64,000 bases of DNA, from assembly GCA_020630955.1 (NCBI GenBank), contig JAHDIE010000002.1, forward strand, positions 1 to 64,000, given 5' to 3'. The notes under the pieces are model-generated. The model was not told the DNA's origin. It made no database searches and saw only the letters and a program-made list of their open reading frames with translations. This stretch comes from Saprospiraceae bacterium (GTDB lineage Bacteria; Bacteroidota; Bacteroidia; Chitinophagales; Saprospiraceae). The position numbers were made by a program, and so were the translations under genes. This document shows, piece by piece, positions 9,554 through 19,330 of this stretch (the first letter of the stretch is position 1; each line of letters begins with the position of its first letter).

Positions 9554-9584
9554 AAAAGGGTAGCTCATTGAGTTGCCCTTTTTT
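9554..9584. terminator. Bidirectional terminator between the M16 pair and galM
   Basis: Hairpin with a 13-bp stem (AAAAGGGTAGCTC pairing with GAGTTGCCCTTTT, one mismatch and wobble) and loop ATT, flanked by A and T runs so it can serve both convergent transcripts. Confidence 0.8.
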
Positions 9585-10491
9585 AATAGCTTAACCTATA
9601 AATGCAATATTGGCTATAGCTTTTGTCTTTGGTTATTGTTGTAGTGGGAAATTCTTTGTTATTGGGAGAATCAGGGAAATGTTGGGTTTCGAATGCAAAG
9701 AATTTTTTATTTCCTGTATAAAACTGAATTCCGGGTTGGTCTGTATACACCTCGAGGGTAATATCAGTATTCGGACAATAGGCAGCACTAGCAAGTTCGA
9801 TTTCGCCATTATTTGAAAGGATAAAATTTCTATCAAAAACTCTACCCTCTAAACGTTGAAATACCGATAGATTATTCTGGCCTACAGTTGGGATAACTTT
9901 TCCAGTTGGAATTAATTGGTCATCTAATTCTAATAAGCCATTTGATTCAATCATAAAAAAATGATTATCCAAATTATCAACATGGTCAAGATTAAAGTAA
10001 GAATGATTTGTGAGATTAACTATTGTCGGTCTATCGGTTTTTGCACCAAACTGTATGATAATATCGTCCTCTTCGAGTGAATATTTACAAGTAAATTTCC
10101 TATTACCAGGAAATCCATCTTCCAAATGACTTCTTTCAGCTTCTAACAAAAGCTGAAAATCTGATTGTTCAACTACATTCCACTGATAAAGATGTAATCC
10201 TTTACTGCCTGAATGCAATGTATCGAATCCTTTGTTTGCTTCCAACTGATAGCTGACACCATCTAAAACAAATTGCCCGTTTCTTATTCGGTTGGCAAAT
10301 GGCCCAATCGTAGCACCAGAATATTTTCTGCTTGTTTTAAATTCTTGTAGGGTAGGGTAGCTTTCTACAATTTGTTTTGGTCCTTGTTGTGTTGGAACTA
10401 TCAAAGAGATTATTCTTGCACCTAAAGGATGAATTGTCAATTGTAAACCTGAAATTGAACAAAGTTCTATGCCACCTTGAATAGGTGTCAT
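9583..10491 (-). CDS. galM: Aldose 1-epimerase (galactose mutarotase)
   Basis: Interconverts the alpha and beta anomers of aldoses. The 302-residue protein keeps the family landmarks: NRIRNGQFVLDG near residue 65, LHSGSKGLHLYQW, TNHSYFNLD (histidine of the active site) and near the C-terminus GIQFYTGN with the QHFPDSPN stretch. No signal peptide is evident, so the enzyme is cytoplasmic. Its ATG overlaps the stop of the upstream secreted hypothetical gene by four bases (ATGA), so they are coupled. It ends at a terminator shared with the M16 pair. Confidence 0.92.
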   Translation of the reverse strand: MTPIQGGIELCSISGLQLTIHPLGARIISLIVPTQQGPKQIVESYPTLQEFKTSRKYSGATIGPFANRIRNGQFVLDGVSYQLEANKGFDTLHSGSKGLHLYQWNVVEQSDFQLLLEAERSHLEDGFPGNRKFTCKYSLEEDDIIIQFGAKTDRPTIVNLTNHSYFNLDHVDNLDNHFFMIESNGLLELDDQLIPTGKVIPTVGQNNLSVFQRLEGRVFDRNFILSNNGEIELASAAYCPNTDITLEVYTDQPGIQFYTGNKKFFAFETQHFPDSPNNKEFPTTTITKDKSYSQYCIYRLSY

Positions 10492-11036
10492 TGAGATGAT
10501 CTACAATAATCTGCTACTTCTTCAAAAAGAAGATTAATTTGTTCTGAATATAAATCAGAACCAGCAATATCTATTTCATTGGTTTTGAGGACTCTTGTAA
10601 CTTCATTTTCTTGAATGACATTGACTTCAACACTTTCTTCATAATCAAATTCCAATCTAATTAAATTACCATTTTTACGCTTTGTGGTTTCGATGTCATA
10701 GAATTCCGCGAGATTAAAAGAATACAGTATATCTCGGCTCTCAAAGTCTGACCTTTTAACTGCACTTTCGCCAATAAGCATGGCACATTCGCATTTATTT
10801 TCTTCAGAAAATTCAATTTCTTTATTAACTACATTAAAGGGATATGTGTTTGATTCTGCATTCGTGAGAATGTCAACGATGTCCTTGATCATTGCGTCAA
10901 AATCTGCAACATCTACATCAGTAGTTTTTTCTTTCTGCTTCTTTAATTTCTTTAAGATCTTATCTTTTGCAGATTGCTGACCATAAGAAATAGAGGAGAA
11001 AAAAAACAAGAATGATATGAATAATAAATGTTTCAC
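10488..11036 (-). CDS. Hypothetical secreted protein, coupled to galM
   Basis: I do not recognise this family. The start is a GTG giving an 18-20-residue Sec signal peptide (KHLLFISFLFFFSSISYGQ), then a lysine-rich stretch, then about 150 residues with alternating strands and the single pair of nearby cysteines in NKCECAM. The protein is probably periplasmic. It shares an ATGA overlap with galM, but nothing in it suggests sugar metabolism, so the link may be only transcriptional. Confidence 0.7.
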   Translation of the reverse strand: MKHLLFISFLFFFSSISYGQQSAKDKILKKLKKQKEKTTDVDVADFDAMIKDIVDILTNAESNTYPFNVVNKEIEFSEENKCECAMLIGESAVKRSDFESRDILYSFNLAEFYDIETTKRKNGNLIRLEFDYEESVEVNVIQENEVTRVLKTNEIDIAGSDLYSEQINLLFEEVADYCRSSQ

Positions 11037-11128
11037 TAAAGATTATAAACTAAATATAAATTTATGTCTTATTTTTGATTATAATTCAAATTATAAATTT
11101 TTAACATATATAATAATTACAATCTATT

Positions 11129-11971
11129 ATGAAAAAATACATTTTCACTACTTTTTTCTTTAGCCTTTGCCTTTTAATGGTCAATGCGCAAGTTAAGACG
11201 CCTGCGGCTAGTCCTTTTAGTAAAGTAGAGCAGAGTGTTGGTATGACTGATGTCTCTATCGAATATTCGAGACCAAGTGCCAAGGATAGGACTATTTTTG
11301 GAGATTTGGTACCATATGATAAAAAATGGCGTACCGGTGCTAACCGAGCGACAAAAATTGACTTTAGTACTGATGTAAATGTTGGAGGAGTTGATCTTAA
11401 AGCTGGCAAATATGCATTGTATTCAATGCCAGGTTCAAACTCTTGGACATTCTATTTTTATACTGATACCAGTGGAGGAGGAGTCCCTTCTGATTGGGAT
11501 GAATCAAAAGTAGCAGCTAGCTTTCAAGTAAGCCCTAAAAGAAGCTCTGATATGATTGAAACTTTCCTAATTAATGTTAATAACCTTAGAAACGATGGAG
11601 CTACCATCGATTTGGGATGGGAAAACACGGTGGTATCTATTCCCCTTTCTGTTCCTTCTGATGATATTGTAATGGAGTCTATAGAAAAAACCATGGCTGG
11701 CCCATCTGCAGGTGATTATTATAATGCAGCAAGATACTATAGAGAGTCAGGAAAAGATCTTAATAAAGCTTTAGAGTGGATGAACAAATCTTTAGAAATG
11801 AATGGAGAGAGATTTTGGACATTGAGACAAAAGGCATTACTTCTTGCAGATATGGGTAAGATGGACAAAGCAATAGAGGTTGCAAAAAGATCAATTGAAC
11901 TCGCAAAAGAAGCAGGGAATGAAGACTATGTGAAAAATAACGAAAAGTCGATCAAACAATGGATGAAGTAA
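11129..11971 (+). CDS. DUF2911 secreted protein with C-terminal TPR-like helices
   Basis: A 280-residue protein with a clear signal peptide (residues 1-20, ending MVNAQ). Residues of about 22-165 are the DUF2911 domain common in Bacteroidota, with the hallmark strings VSIEYSRPSAKDRTIFG, LVPYDKKWRTGAN and GKYALYSMPG. The last 90 residues are helical with a tetratricopeptide look (DYYNAARYYRESGKDLNKAL, then LADMGKMDKAIEVAKRSIEL). Biochemical function is unknown. It is a single gene closed by a strong terminator. Confidence 0.88.
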   Translation: MKKYIFTTFFFSLCLLMVNAQVKTPAASPFSKVEQSVGMTDVSIEYSRPSAKDRTIFGDLVPYDKKWRTGANRATKIDFSTDVNVGGVDLKAGKYALYSMPGSNSWTFYFYTDTSGGGVPSDWDESKVAASFQVSPKRSSDMIETFLINVNNLRNDGATIDLGWENTVVSIPLSVPSDDIVMESIEKTMAGPSAGDYYNAARYYRESGKDLNKALEWMNKSLEMNGERFWTLRQKALLLADMGKMDKAIEVAKRSIELAKEAGNEDYVKNNEKSIKQWMK

Positions 11972-12001
11972 AATTCATTCTTTTTGGTTAGAAATGAAAT
12001 G

Positions 12002-12037
12002 TAGGCTGGGATATAATTATCTCAGCCTATTTTTTTA
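12002..12037 (+). terminator. Rho-independent terminator after the DUF2911 gene
   Basis: A 12-bp stem (TAGGCTGGGATA with TATCTCAGCCTA, one G-T pair) with a 4-nt loop is followed by a run of eight T with one A before it. Confidence 0.88.
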
Positions 12038-12078
12038 TTGAATTAAACTAAATTTGGCAATTGATTTAATAATTAATT

Positions 12079-14460
12079 ATGCTATTATATCCAGAAGATA
12101 TTTTTGAAAAACTTGAGTTTGATAAGATTATCAAATTGACTCAGAAATACTGCAAAGGAGAAAGAGCCAAGGAAATTCTATCTAAGCCTGCAATTTTTAA
12201 TCAAAAGGCTCGAGTTGTTAGGATGCTTAATGAAGTAGCTGAAATACGACAAATGGCCGAAGAAGGTAATCCCCTAAGTCTTCGCCCCTACCATGATATC
12301 AATGAAGCACTTTTCTGGTTGAGAAAAATTGACTCTGTTTTAGAAATAGAAAATATTCTTCAAATCTATGATCAAATTTGGTCTATATATGAACTAAGCG
12401 AAATTTTTAAAAATCCAGCTTTTAAGAAAAATTATCCTCATCTAAAACAAATAATAGAACAAATAATTTTTGATCAAAAATTAATCTCCGAATATAATAG
12501 GATTTTTACCGAAGAAGGAGATATTAAACCAACAGCGTCTCCAGAATTAAATTCGATCATTAAACTCATCAATTCCAAGCAACGCGAATTGAATAAGACT
12601 TTTGACAAATTAGCATCTGAATTTTCTGCTAAAGGCTTGCTTAAAGATAATAAGGAAACAATGAGAGGAGGGAGAAGAGTGATGAGTGTGCCTGCGGAAC
12701 ACAAAAGAAAAATTAAAGGTATCATACATGATGAATCCTCTACTGGTCGAACTGTTTTTATTGAACCAGAGGAAGTATTGTACATTAACAATCAATTGTT
12801 TGAGTTAGAAGCTCAACGCCGACATGAAATACGAAAGATTATCAAAAATCTTTGTTCGACATTGCGACCATTTTGTGATGAATTTGAAATGTGGCAACGT
12901 ATTATTGTACGATTAGATATCATTATGTCTAAAGCCCAATTAGCGAAAGAATATAATGGACAAATCCCTGAAATAACAGATGATTATAGTTTAGAATTTC
13001 GAAAAGCTTACCATCCGTTGTTGTTCTTGTTGCATGCAAAATTAGATAAAAAAGTTGTTCCTTTTAATCTAAAATTAGATCGGGACAAAAGAATTTTAGT
13101 GATATCGGGCCCTAATGCTGGTGGGAAATCAGTTACCATGAAGGCGGTTGGTTTAATGTGTCTTATGGTTCAAAGCGGAATGCTAATTCCTGCTTTGCCA
13201 GATTCAAAAATTGGTTTATTTAGTCATATTTTAGTAGACATTGGCGACCAACAATCCTTGGAAGATGATCTAAGTACTTATAGTTCTAGATTGAAAAATA
13301 TGGAAGTTTTCTTGCACAAAGCAAGTTCAAAAAGTTTATTCCTGATTGATGAATTTGGAAGTGGAACAGATCCTAAACTTGGTGGTGCAATTGCCGAAGC
13401 GATACTTGAAGAATTAAATAAGAAAAAGGCAATTGGATTGATTACTACACATTATTCAAATATTAAAATGTATGCTTACAATAATCCTAATTTGATAAAT
13501 GGAGCAATGGAATTTAATAAAAAAGAACTATATCCTACGTACAAATTAATTATTGGAAAACCGGGTAGTTCGTTCGCTTATGAAATCGCAAAGAGTGTTG
13601 GATTGCCTGAAAATGTATTGAAGAAAGCAAAGCGTAACGCAGGAGAAGGAGCAAAAGAAATTGATGAGTTATTAAATGATCTTCAAGAAGAAAAAAGAAT
13701 GTATGAAAAACGGTTAAGAGAAAATGAAAATGAAAAAGCTAAACTTCAAAAGTTAATTGAATCCTATGAAAATGCATACGGAGATTTAGAATTTAAAAGA
13801 AAGAAGTTAAAAATGGAGAAAAAAGAGGTTAAGCTTAATGAATTAAATCTCCATGAAATTGAATTAAACAAAGTAATTAAAGAGCTCAAAGAGGAAAAGA
13901 AATTAAAAGATGCACAAAGGTTAGCGGCCAAACTAAAAGATCAAAAAAAAGAAGTTGTAGAACGAATTGACGATTTGAAAGAAGAAATATACTACAATGA
14001 TAATTTTGATTATAAAACTTTAAAAGTAGGAGATTTTGTAAAGTTACGAACCGGAAGTGAAGCAGCTGCAATTTTGTCTATTAAAAAAGATATTGCTTCT
14101 TTATCTATGGGATTTATGAAGCTTAATGTTCCTTTGAGAGATTTGGTTCCAGCCAAAACACCAATGAATATTCGAGCTAAAAAATCTGTTCAAACGGAAA
14201 CCATAAACAACCCTATGACCTTAGAAGGTAAGTTGGATGTTAGAGGGTATACGATGATAGAAGCTGTAGATCACGTCCAAGAATATGTGGACAATGCCTT
14301 AATGAGTAATCTTTCAAGCTTAAGAATTATCCATGGAAAAGGAACTGGAGTATTAAGAAAAGCTATCCACGCAAAGCTTAGAGAGTATAAGGATATAAAA
14401 GAATTTTGGCATCCATCTGCAGAAACTGGAGGAGATGGTGTGACTATTGTTGATTTCTAA
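12079..14460 (+). CDS. mutS2: MutS2 family ATPase/endonuclease
   Basis: A 793-residue MutS2. Unlike MutS it lacks mismatch-recognition domains and carries a C-terminal Smr nuclease domain; homologues act on recombination intermediates or rescue collided ribosomes. Order seen: core lever helices (1-330), Walker A GPNAGGKSVT near 345, Walker B SLFLIDEFGSGTDP near 415-425 with the following TTHYSNIK, a long charged coiled coil (about 520-640), then the Smr domain with LDVRGYT near 717 and the HGKGTGVLR motif near 755. The gene ends four bases into the convergent DUF5683 gene. Confidence 0.95.
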   Translation: MLLYPEDIFEKLEFDKIIKLTQKYCKGERAKEILSKPAIFNQKARVVRMLNEVAEIRQMAEEGNPLSLRPYHDINEALFWLRKIDSVLEIENILQIYDQIWSIYELSEIFKNPAFKKNYPHLKQIIEQIIFDQKLISEYNRIFTEEGDIKPTASPELNSIIKLINSKQRELNKTFDKLASEFSAKGLLKDNKETMRGGRRVMSVPAEHKRKIKGIIHDESSTGRTVFIEPEEVLYINNQLFELEAQRRHEIRKIIKNLCSTLRPFCDEFEMWQRIIVRLDIIMSKAQLAKEYNGQIPEITDDYSLEFRKAYHPLLFLLHAKLDKKVVPFNLKLDRDKRILVISGPNAGGKSVTMKAVGLMCLMVQSGMLIPALPDSKIGLFSHILVDIGDQQSLEDDLSTYSSRLKNMEVFLHKASSKSLFLIDEFGSGTDPKLGGAIAEAILEELNKKKAIGLITTHYSNIKMYAYNNPNLINGAMEFNKKELYPTYKLIIGKPGSSFAYEIAKSVGLPENVLKKAKRNAGEGAKEIDELLNDLQEEKRMYEKRLRENENEKAKLQKLIESYENAYGDLEFKRKKLKMEKKEVKLNELNLHEIELNKVIKELKEEKKLKDAQRLAAKLKDQKKEVVERIDDLKEEIYYNDNFDYKTLKVGDFVKLRTGSEAAAILSIKKDIASLSMGFMKLNVPLRDLVPAKTPMNIRAKKSVQTETINNPMTLEGKLDVRGYTMIEAVDHVQEYVDNALMSNLSSLRIIHGKGTGVLRKAIHAKLREYKDIKEFWHPSAETGGDGVTIVDF

Positions 14461-15044
14461 TTGAAGTTCATCGTAATGCCAAATCCATGTGGTGCTGATC
14501 CTAATCTTAAAGATATATCTTCATCTACATCAAATTCCATTAAATGCCTGTCTACAAAAGCATCTGCAATGTTGAGTACATGTGCAACTGTTAATGCAAT
14601 AATAGAATAATCTCTATATTTTTTAAATCGATCTCTCTCTTCTTTCATTCCTGAAGCACTGCTAAATCCTTTTGATATTGTAATCTCTCCTCGGAGTAAT
14701 CCTTTGTATCCAAGATCATAACATTTATATAAATCACTGTAATACACAATAAAACCAATAGCGGTCCCTTCAAGACCCCATACAATTGGAGCTTTTAGCC
14801 ATTTTTTGTTGTAAAGTTGACCACTCCCTGGAATGATAGCTGACATTAAAGCTGCACGTCCTGGTGGACCTTCAAACATGGCAAAAAAACCATCTTCATT
14901 TTTGGATGTGGATTCTGCATAGAAAATATCATCTTCCAACAATGTAGAATCTTGCGTTAATCCAGTTTCTCCAATCTGAGCATTTAAGTTCATTGATATG
15001 CAAAGAAAAAAGAATAATAAGATTGAAGAATTGTACTTTTTCAT
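14457..15044 (-). CDS. DUF5683 membrane protein
   Basis: A 195-residue protein of the DUF5683 family found across Bacteroidota. It has a signal peptide (about 1-22), the family signature MSAIIPGSGQLYNKKWLKAPIVWGLEG near the middle, and two or three hydrophobic segments including GTAIGFIVYYSDLY and IIALTVAHVLNIADAFV. Function is unknown; a membrane location is likely. It lies 19 bp downstream of ppk1 and may be co-transcribed with it. Its 3' end overlaps mutS2 by four bases. Confidence 0.85.
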   Translation of the reverse strand: MKKYNSSILLFFFLCISMNLNAQIGETGLTQDSTLLEDDIFYAESTSKNEDGFFAMFEGPPGRAALMSAIIPGSGQLYNKKWLKAPIVWGLEGTAIGFIVYYSDLYKCYDLGYKGLLRGEITISKGFSSASGMKEERDRFKKYRDYSIIALTVAHVLNIADAFVDRHLMEFDVDEDISLRLGSAPHGFGITMNFN

Positions 15045-15063
15045 GCTTTTAAAACGAAAATAA

Positions 15064-17136
15064 TTACAAGGAATTCTGTCTTTCTACATTCTTGGCAAGG
15101 TAATAATAAGTTTCCATCTGAGATCTAATTGGTACCTCAGAACTTGTTTTTCTATAATTATTGTTCTTTTTATAATGGATCCGTCTTGCTTTGACATTAT
15201 CTTTTATTTGAATTTTTAGAATATCCTTAATCAGCTTTTTAATTTTCTTATCATATATCGGTATCATTGTTTCAATTCTATGATGAAGATTCCTTACCAT
15301 CCAATCTGCCGATGAAATATAAATTAATTCATCTCCACTATTGTAAAAAAGAAACACCCTGGCATGTTCTAAGAAACGATCAATATGACCAAAAGCAGTT
15401 ATGTTTTCACTTACTCCAGGTATACCGGGAACTAAACAGCAAATGCCTCGAATTATTAAAGTGATTTTTACACCTGCGTTGTTGGCGTCATAAAGCAGAT
15501 CGATCATTTCACTATCTTCCAAGCTATTCATTTTGAGAACAATTTTCGCTTCCTTTCCTTTTTCTGCTTGCCTAATTTCGTTCTTTACTAACTTTTTTAA
15601 TTTAGCTTTTAATTCAAATGTACCTACTGCTATATGTTCGAATTCATTCTTGGGTCGTTTCTTAGTTGCTAAATACTCGAATACAATTTTTGCCTCATTA
15701 ATTAATTTCTTGTTCGATGTAAAAAGTCCAATATCTGAATAAATTTGGGCAGTCCCTTCATGAAAATTGCCAGTTGAAAAGTACGCATAGTCTTCTTCAA
15801 TTCCTTTTATATTTCTTGTAATAAGTGCCATTTTAGAATGTACTTTAAGACCTGGCATTGAGTAAAAAACTTTGACACCTGCTAGCTCAAGTTTTTCTCC
15901 CCATTCAAGATTAGCAGCTTCGTCAAACCTTGCCTTAATTTCTATAAATGCTGTCACTTGTTTCCCATTTGCAACAGCTCGAATCAAAGCTTCCATGATT
16001 CTAGATTTGTGTGCAACTCTGTACTGTATGATTTTTATATGCGTTACATAGGGATCTATTGCCGCTTGCTCAAAGAAATTTATTACTGGTAAATAGGAAT
16101 GATAAGGAACATGCAATAAGTAATCTTTCGAATCTATATTTGAAAATATCCTACCATTAATCAAATCGTTGATGAGGAGTGGTTTCAAGGGAGCTTCAGA
16201 AAGGCTCTCTATTCCTAACTTTGGAAATTTAAATAGGTCCGCATTATTATGATATCTTCCTTCTGGTAATAAATCAAAATTGGTAAGCTCAAAAACATCT
16301 TTTAGAACTTCAAGAAGTTCCTGAGGCATTTCTCTATCGTATACCAATCTAGAAGCCGGACCTACCTTCCTTTTGGTAAGGCTTTTTTTAATTTTGGAAA
16401 CAAGATCTCCTTCAAATTCATCATCTATATACAATTCGGCATCTCTTGTCAATTTAATGCTAAAGCTATCCAAGATTGTAAATCCTGGAAAAATTATACG
16501 TTGACAATGTCTGATAATGTCATCAAGAAAAATGATGGATGTTTTATCTTTTTTGTCAATGGGAAAAACGATAAATCTCTCTTGAAATTCAGAAGGAACT
16601 TTGACAATTCCATATCGCTCTTGATCTTCTGGATTTTCAATGTCTTTTAGCCTTAATACAAGATATAGAGCACCATTATTTAAGAATGGTCGTATCTTTT
16701 TATCCATAAGGACCAATGGTTGGACATATGGAATTAGATTTTCGTTAAAATATTCTTCAACGAAAAATTTTTGATGATCCTTAAGATCTTTCATTCGAAG
16801 AATACGGATCCCCTGTTTTCTTAGATCTGGAATTATTTGGTTTTCCATGATAATAGAAAATTCCTCTTGTTGCGCATTGACCGTAGCGAGAACATTTTCT
16901 AGCAATTCCTTAGGCTCAAAATCCAAGCTTCTTTGGGTCTTTTTCCCTACTTTAATCAGATTTTTAAGATTGGCGACTCTAACTCTGAAAAATTCATCCA
17001 AATTTGAAGAATAGATGGCTAAAAACTTCATTCTTTCGTACAATGGTACTGTCTTGTCAGAGGCCTCTTGAAGTAGCCTAAAATTGAATGACAGCCAGCT
17101 TAAATCTCGATGAATATATGGGTAATCTTTGCTCAC
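15064..17136 (-). CDS. ppk1: Polyphosphate kinase 1
   Basis: Reversibly polymerises the ATP gamma-phosphate into polyphosphate. The 690-residue protein shows the N-terminal helical domain (YIHRDLSWLSFNFRLLQEA and YSSNLDEFFRVRVA), the catalytic PLD-like halves with the phosphorylated histidine in LKVHSKMALI, the preceding FIEIKARFDEAANLEWG, and the second histidine signature NLHHRIETMIP. The start is a GTG, since the conserved SKDYPYIHRDLSWL must be included and no ATG precedes it. The gene is transcribed divergently from tpiA. Confidence 0.95.
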   Translation of the reverse strand: MSKDYPYIHRDLSWLSFNFRLLQEASDKTVPLYERMKFLAIYSSNLDEFFRVRVANLKNLIKVGKKTQRSLDFEPKELLENVLATVNAQQEEFSIIMENQIIPDLRKQGIRILRMKDLKDHQKFFVEEYFNENLIPYVQPLVLMDKKIRPFLNNGALYLVLRLKDIENPEDQERYGIVKVPSEFQERFIVFPIDKKDKTSIIFLDDIIRHCQRIIFPGFTILDSFSIKLTRDAELYIDDEFEGDLVSKIKKSLTKRKVGPASRLVYDREMPQELLEVLKDVFELTNFDLLPEGRYHNNADLFKFPKLGIESLSEAPLKPLLINDLINGRIFSNIDSKDYLLHVPYHSYLPVINFFEQAAIDPYVTHIKIIQYRVAHKSRIMEALIRAVANGKQVTAFIEIKARFDEAANLEWGEKLELAGVKVFYSMPGLKVHSKMALITRNIKGIEEDYAYFSTGNFHEGTAQIYSDIGLFTSNKKLINEAKIVFEYLATKKRPKNEFEHIAVGTFELKAKLKKLVKNEIRQAEKGKEAKIVLKMNSLEDSEMIDLLYDANNAGVKITLIIRGICCLVPGIPGVSENITAFGHIDRFLEHARVFLFYNSGDELIYISSADWMVRNLHHRIETMIPIYDKKIKKLIKDILKIQIKDNVKARRIHYKKNNNYRKTSSEVPIRSQMETYYYLAKNVERQNSL

Positions 17137-17248
17137 AATGGTTTTTAAGGTAGAATCTTATTTTTATGATTCGAATATGACGTTTTATACTGATAATAGT
17201 ATATTTTGCCGCTACTAAAATTCAAATTTTATAATAAATAAATACTTT

Positions 17249-17992
17249 ATGAGAAGCCAAATTGCAGCTGGAAATTGGAAAATGAATACAAATATTGATT
17301 TTGGTCAAGATTTTGTCGCTAAACTTGAAGATAAGGAGCTACCTAAGGATGTGGAGGTAATCATTGGAGCCCCCTTTATATCTATTTCTCCATTAAAACA
17401 AATCGCGAAAAGGATCAAAATTGCTGCTCAAAACTGTCATGATGAAGAAAGTGGGGCATTTACTGGTGAGGTATCAGCTGCAATGTTGAAAAGTACTGGC
17501 TGCAATTATGTGATTATTGGACATTCAGAAAGACGCCAATATTTTAACGAAAGTGATGAGCTAATATTAAAAAAGATATTAAAAGCTTTGGAGCATGAAC
17601 TTAAGATTATTTTTTGTTGTGGAGAACCTCTTGAAATTAGAGAAAATAATGACCATGAAAGTTTTGTCCAATCTCAGTTAGAAAATAGTATATGTAAGTT
17701 ATCAAAGGAAGAGTTGGAGAATGTTGTCATTGCTTATGAACCAATCTGGGCTATTGGAACAGGAAAAACTGCAAGCCCTGGACAAGCCCAAGATATGCAT
17801 CAGCATATTAGAAAGGTAATGCGAAATAATTTTAATGAAGACTTAGCTGAAAACATATCAATTCTATACGGTGGATCAGTGAAACCTTCAAATGCTAAAG
17901 AAATTTTTGCCCAAAAGGACGTTGATGGGGGATTGGTTGGTGGGGCATCTCTTAAAATTGATTCCTTTTTTGATATTATACAGTCATTTTAA
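17249..17992 (+). CDS. tpiA: Triosephosphate isomerase
   Basis: Interconverts dihydroxyacetone phosphate and glyceraldehyde 3-phosphate. The 247-residue TIM barrel has all catalytic residues: lysine in GNWKMN (K11), histidine in IIGHSERRQ (H92) and glutamate in AYEPIWAIGTGK (E164). The phosphate loop YGGSVKPSNA and the GGLVGGASLK ending are present. It runs as a single gene, and its last 17 bases overlap the convergent SRPBCC gene. Confidence 0.97.
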   Translation: MRSQIAAGNWKMNTNIDFGQDFVAKLEDKELPKDVEVIIGAPFISISPLKQIAKRIKIAAQNCHDEESGAFTGEVSAAMLKSTGCNYVIIGHSERRQYFNESDELILKKILKALEHELKIIFCCGEPLEIRENNDHESFVQSQLENSICKLSKEELENVVIAYEPIWAIGTGKTASPGQAQDMHQHIRKVMRNNFNEDLAENISILYGGSVKPSNAKEIFAQKDVDGGLVGGASLKIDSFFDIIQSF

Positions 17993-18467
17993 TCTTTTCT
18001 TTAGGGGAAATTTGATTGAATAATTTTTCAATATGTTCATGTCTATAATCAAAAATATTGTTAAGCTGTTTCCTTATAAAAAGTTGATCAGTAATACCAC
18101 CTAAATGAAAAGGAGAAACACTATAATAGACGATATCTGTCATTAGTGTACCTTCTGGTACGGGCTTAAAATGATGCTGATGATGCCATAATTTATAAGG
18201 ACCAATAAGTTGATTGTCAATAAATTTAAACGGTGGCTTTACATGAGTAATCTCTGTTACCCATTTCATTGGGATGCCCAAAATAGGACTAACTTTATAA
18301 GTTATAATCTGTCCTTCATATATATTTTCAATTGGTTCTGAAGTCACGAGAAAGTTCATTGATTTAGGAGTAAGCGCCGCAAGATTGTTTGGATTTGAGA
18401 AAAAATCCCAAGCTTCTGTTATACTTGCCTTAATTATTTGCTTTTTCCTTATGTAGTTATAATGCAT
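17976..18467 (-). CDS. SRPBCC (START/Bet v1-like) ligand-binding protein
   Basis: A 163-residue protein of the SRPBCC fold, closest in pattern to the group sometimes called cell division inhibitor-like SRPBCC proteins. It has the opening strand KKQIIKASITEAWDFFSNPNNLAALTP, the central YKVSPILGIPMKWVTEIT strand, the HHFKPVPEGTLMTDIVYY strand, and the long C-terminal helix (RHEHIEKLFNQ). The ligand is unknown. It is cytoplasmic by absence of a signal peptide. The 3' end overlaps tpiA by 17 bases. Confidence 0.8.
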   Translation of the reverse strand: MHYNYIRKKQIIKASITEAWDFFSNPNNLAALTPKSMNFLVTSEPIENIYEGQIITYKVSPILGIPMKWVTEITHVKPPFKFIDNQLIGPYKLWHHQHHFKPVPEGTLMTDIVYYSVSPFHLGGITDQLFIRKQLNNIFDYRHEHIEKLFNQISPKEKIKMTV

Positions 18468-18499
18468 AAAAGATTAACATGATGCAAAAAAAAATGTTC

Positions 18500-18537
18500 A
18501 AAAAAAAATAGGGTCTGAATAAAAATTCAGACCCTAT
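18500..18537 (-). terminator. Strong terminator for the minus-strand gene at 18562-19275
   Basis: Perfect 13-bp stem (ATAGGGTCTGAAT with ATTCAGACCCTAT) and a 4-nt loop; on the minus strand it is followed by a run of eight T. Confidence 0.9.
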
Positions 18538-18561
18538 CGTATAAATGCGTGTTTGTTTTCT

Positions 18562-19275
18562 TTATAAAAAGATAAATTTGCCTCTAGCCCCACAACTTGC
18601 TTTTCCATAATATCCTATTCCCCAATTCAGTTCGAAAACCAAGCCAGCAAAAAATGGTACTGAGGTATTGTAACCTTCTGCATAAAGGGCATCTTGAAAA
18701 ACAGGGAGGCCTAGATCTTGGCCCATAGTTTGATCAACCATATCAGTCAATCCATATTCAAATCGCAATCCAAATATTCCACTAAATCTACCATCCGTTC
18801 CAATTAAATAAGTTCCAAATCCCAAAACTCCTGAATATGAATTATCAACATAATATTCTGAAACATCATTAGCTACACCATCTGCCCCCGTGTTGGTTAC
18901 ATCTCTTAAAAGATTCATTTTGGGACCTAGTTCTAAGTAGCCTCTATATCTGCTTAATCGGTACAATAAATAAATATCGGTAGTAGCATATTCAGTTATC
19001 AAATTACTTACTCCATTGTCAAATTCAAAGCTAGATTCACCTTTGCCAAGTAACACATCTACTGTAATCCCATGATCTTCAAAATTAAAACCAACTTTTC
19101 CGCCAAAAGAAAAACCATTTCCTATGTCATAACTCCAATTGGGGTGATTATTAACGGATTGATTAATTAATGCAGTTGCACCCATTTGAGCTTTTACTCC
19201 AGCATCAATATAAAAGCTTTGTGCCGCTAGTGTACCAGCGAAAAGAAAGCTTAATAAAAAAGTAATGTACTTCAT
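18562..19275 (-). CDS. Predicted outer-membrane beta-barrel protein
   Basis: A 237-residue secreted protein with a signal peptide (about 1-18, ending LAAQ). The rest is made of alternating strands rich in glycine and aromatic residues (FSFGGKVGFNFEDHGITVDVLLG, ATTDIYLLYRLSRYRGYLELGPKMNLL, GVLGFGTYLIGTD), the pattern of the small outer-membrane barrels of Bacteroidota. No specific family is recognised. It has its own strong terminator. Confidence 0.7.
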   Translation of the reverse strand: MKYITFLLSFLFAGTLAAQSFYIDAGVKAQMGATALINQSVNNHPNWSYDIGNGFSFGGKVGFNFEDHGITVDVLLGKGESSFEFDNGVSNLITEYATTDIYLLYRLSRYRGYLELGPKMNLLRDVTNTGADGVANDVSEYYVDNSYSGVLGFGTYLIGTDGRFSGIFGLRFEYGLTDMVDQTMGQDLGLPVFQDALYAEGYNTSVPFFAGLVFELNWGIGYYGKASCGARGKFIFL

Positions 19276-19330
19276 AAGTTCTTATTTAGTTACAAGATAT
19301 TATAAAAATATTAAATATTTAAATTGTTGC

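Noticed and set aside
11028-11040. Possible parS half-site (TGTTTCACTAAAG) and a similar one near 58675 (GTTTCGTGAAC)
   Set aside because: Neither completes the TGTTTCACGTGAAACA palindrome; no full parS was found.
17160-17180. TTCGAAT string resembling a tRNA T-loop
   Set aside because: No acceptor, D or anticodon stems can be built around it; no tRNA gene was found in the window.
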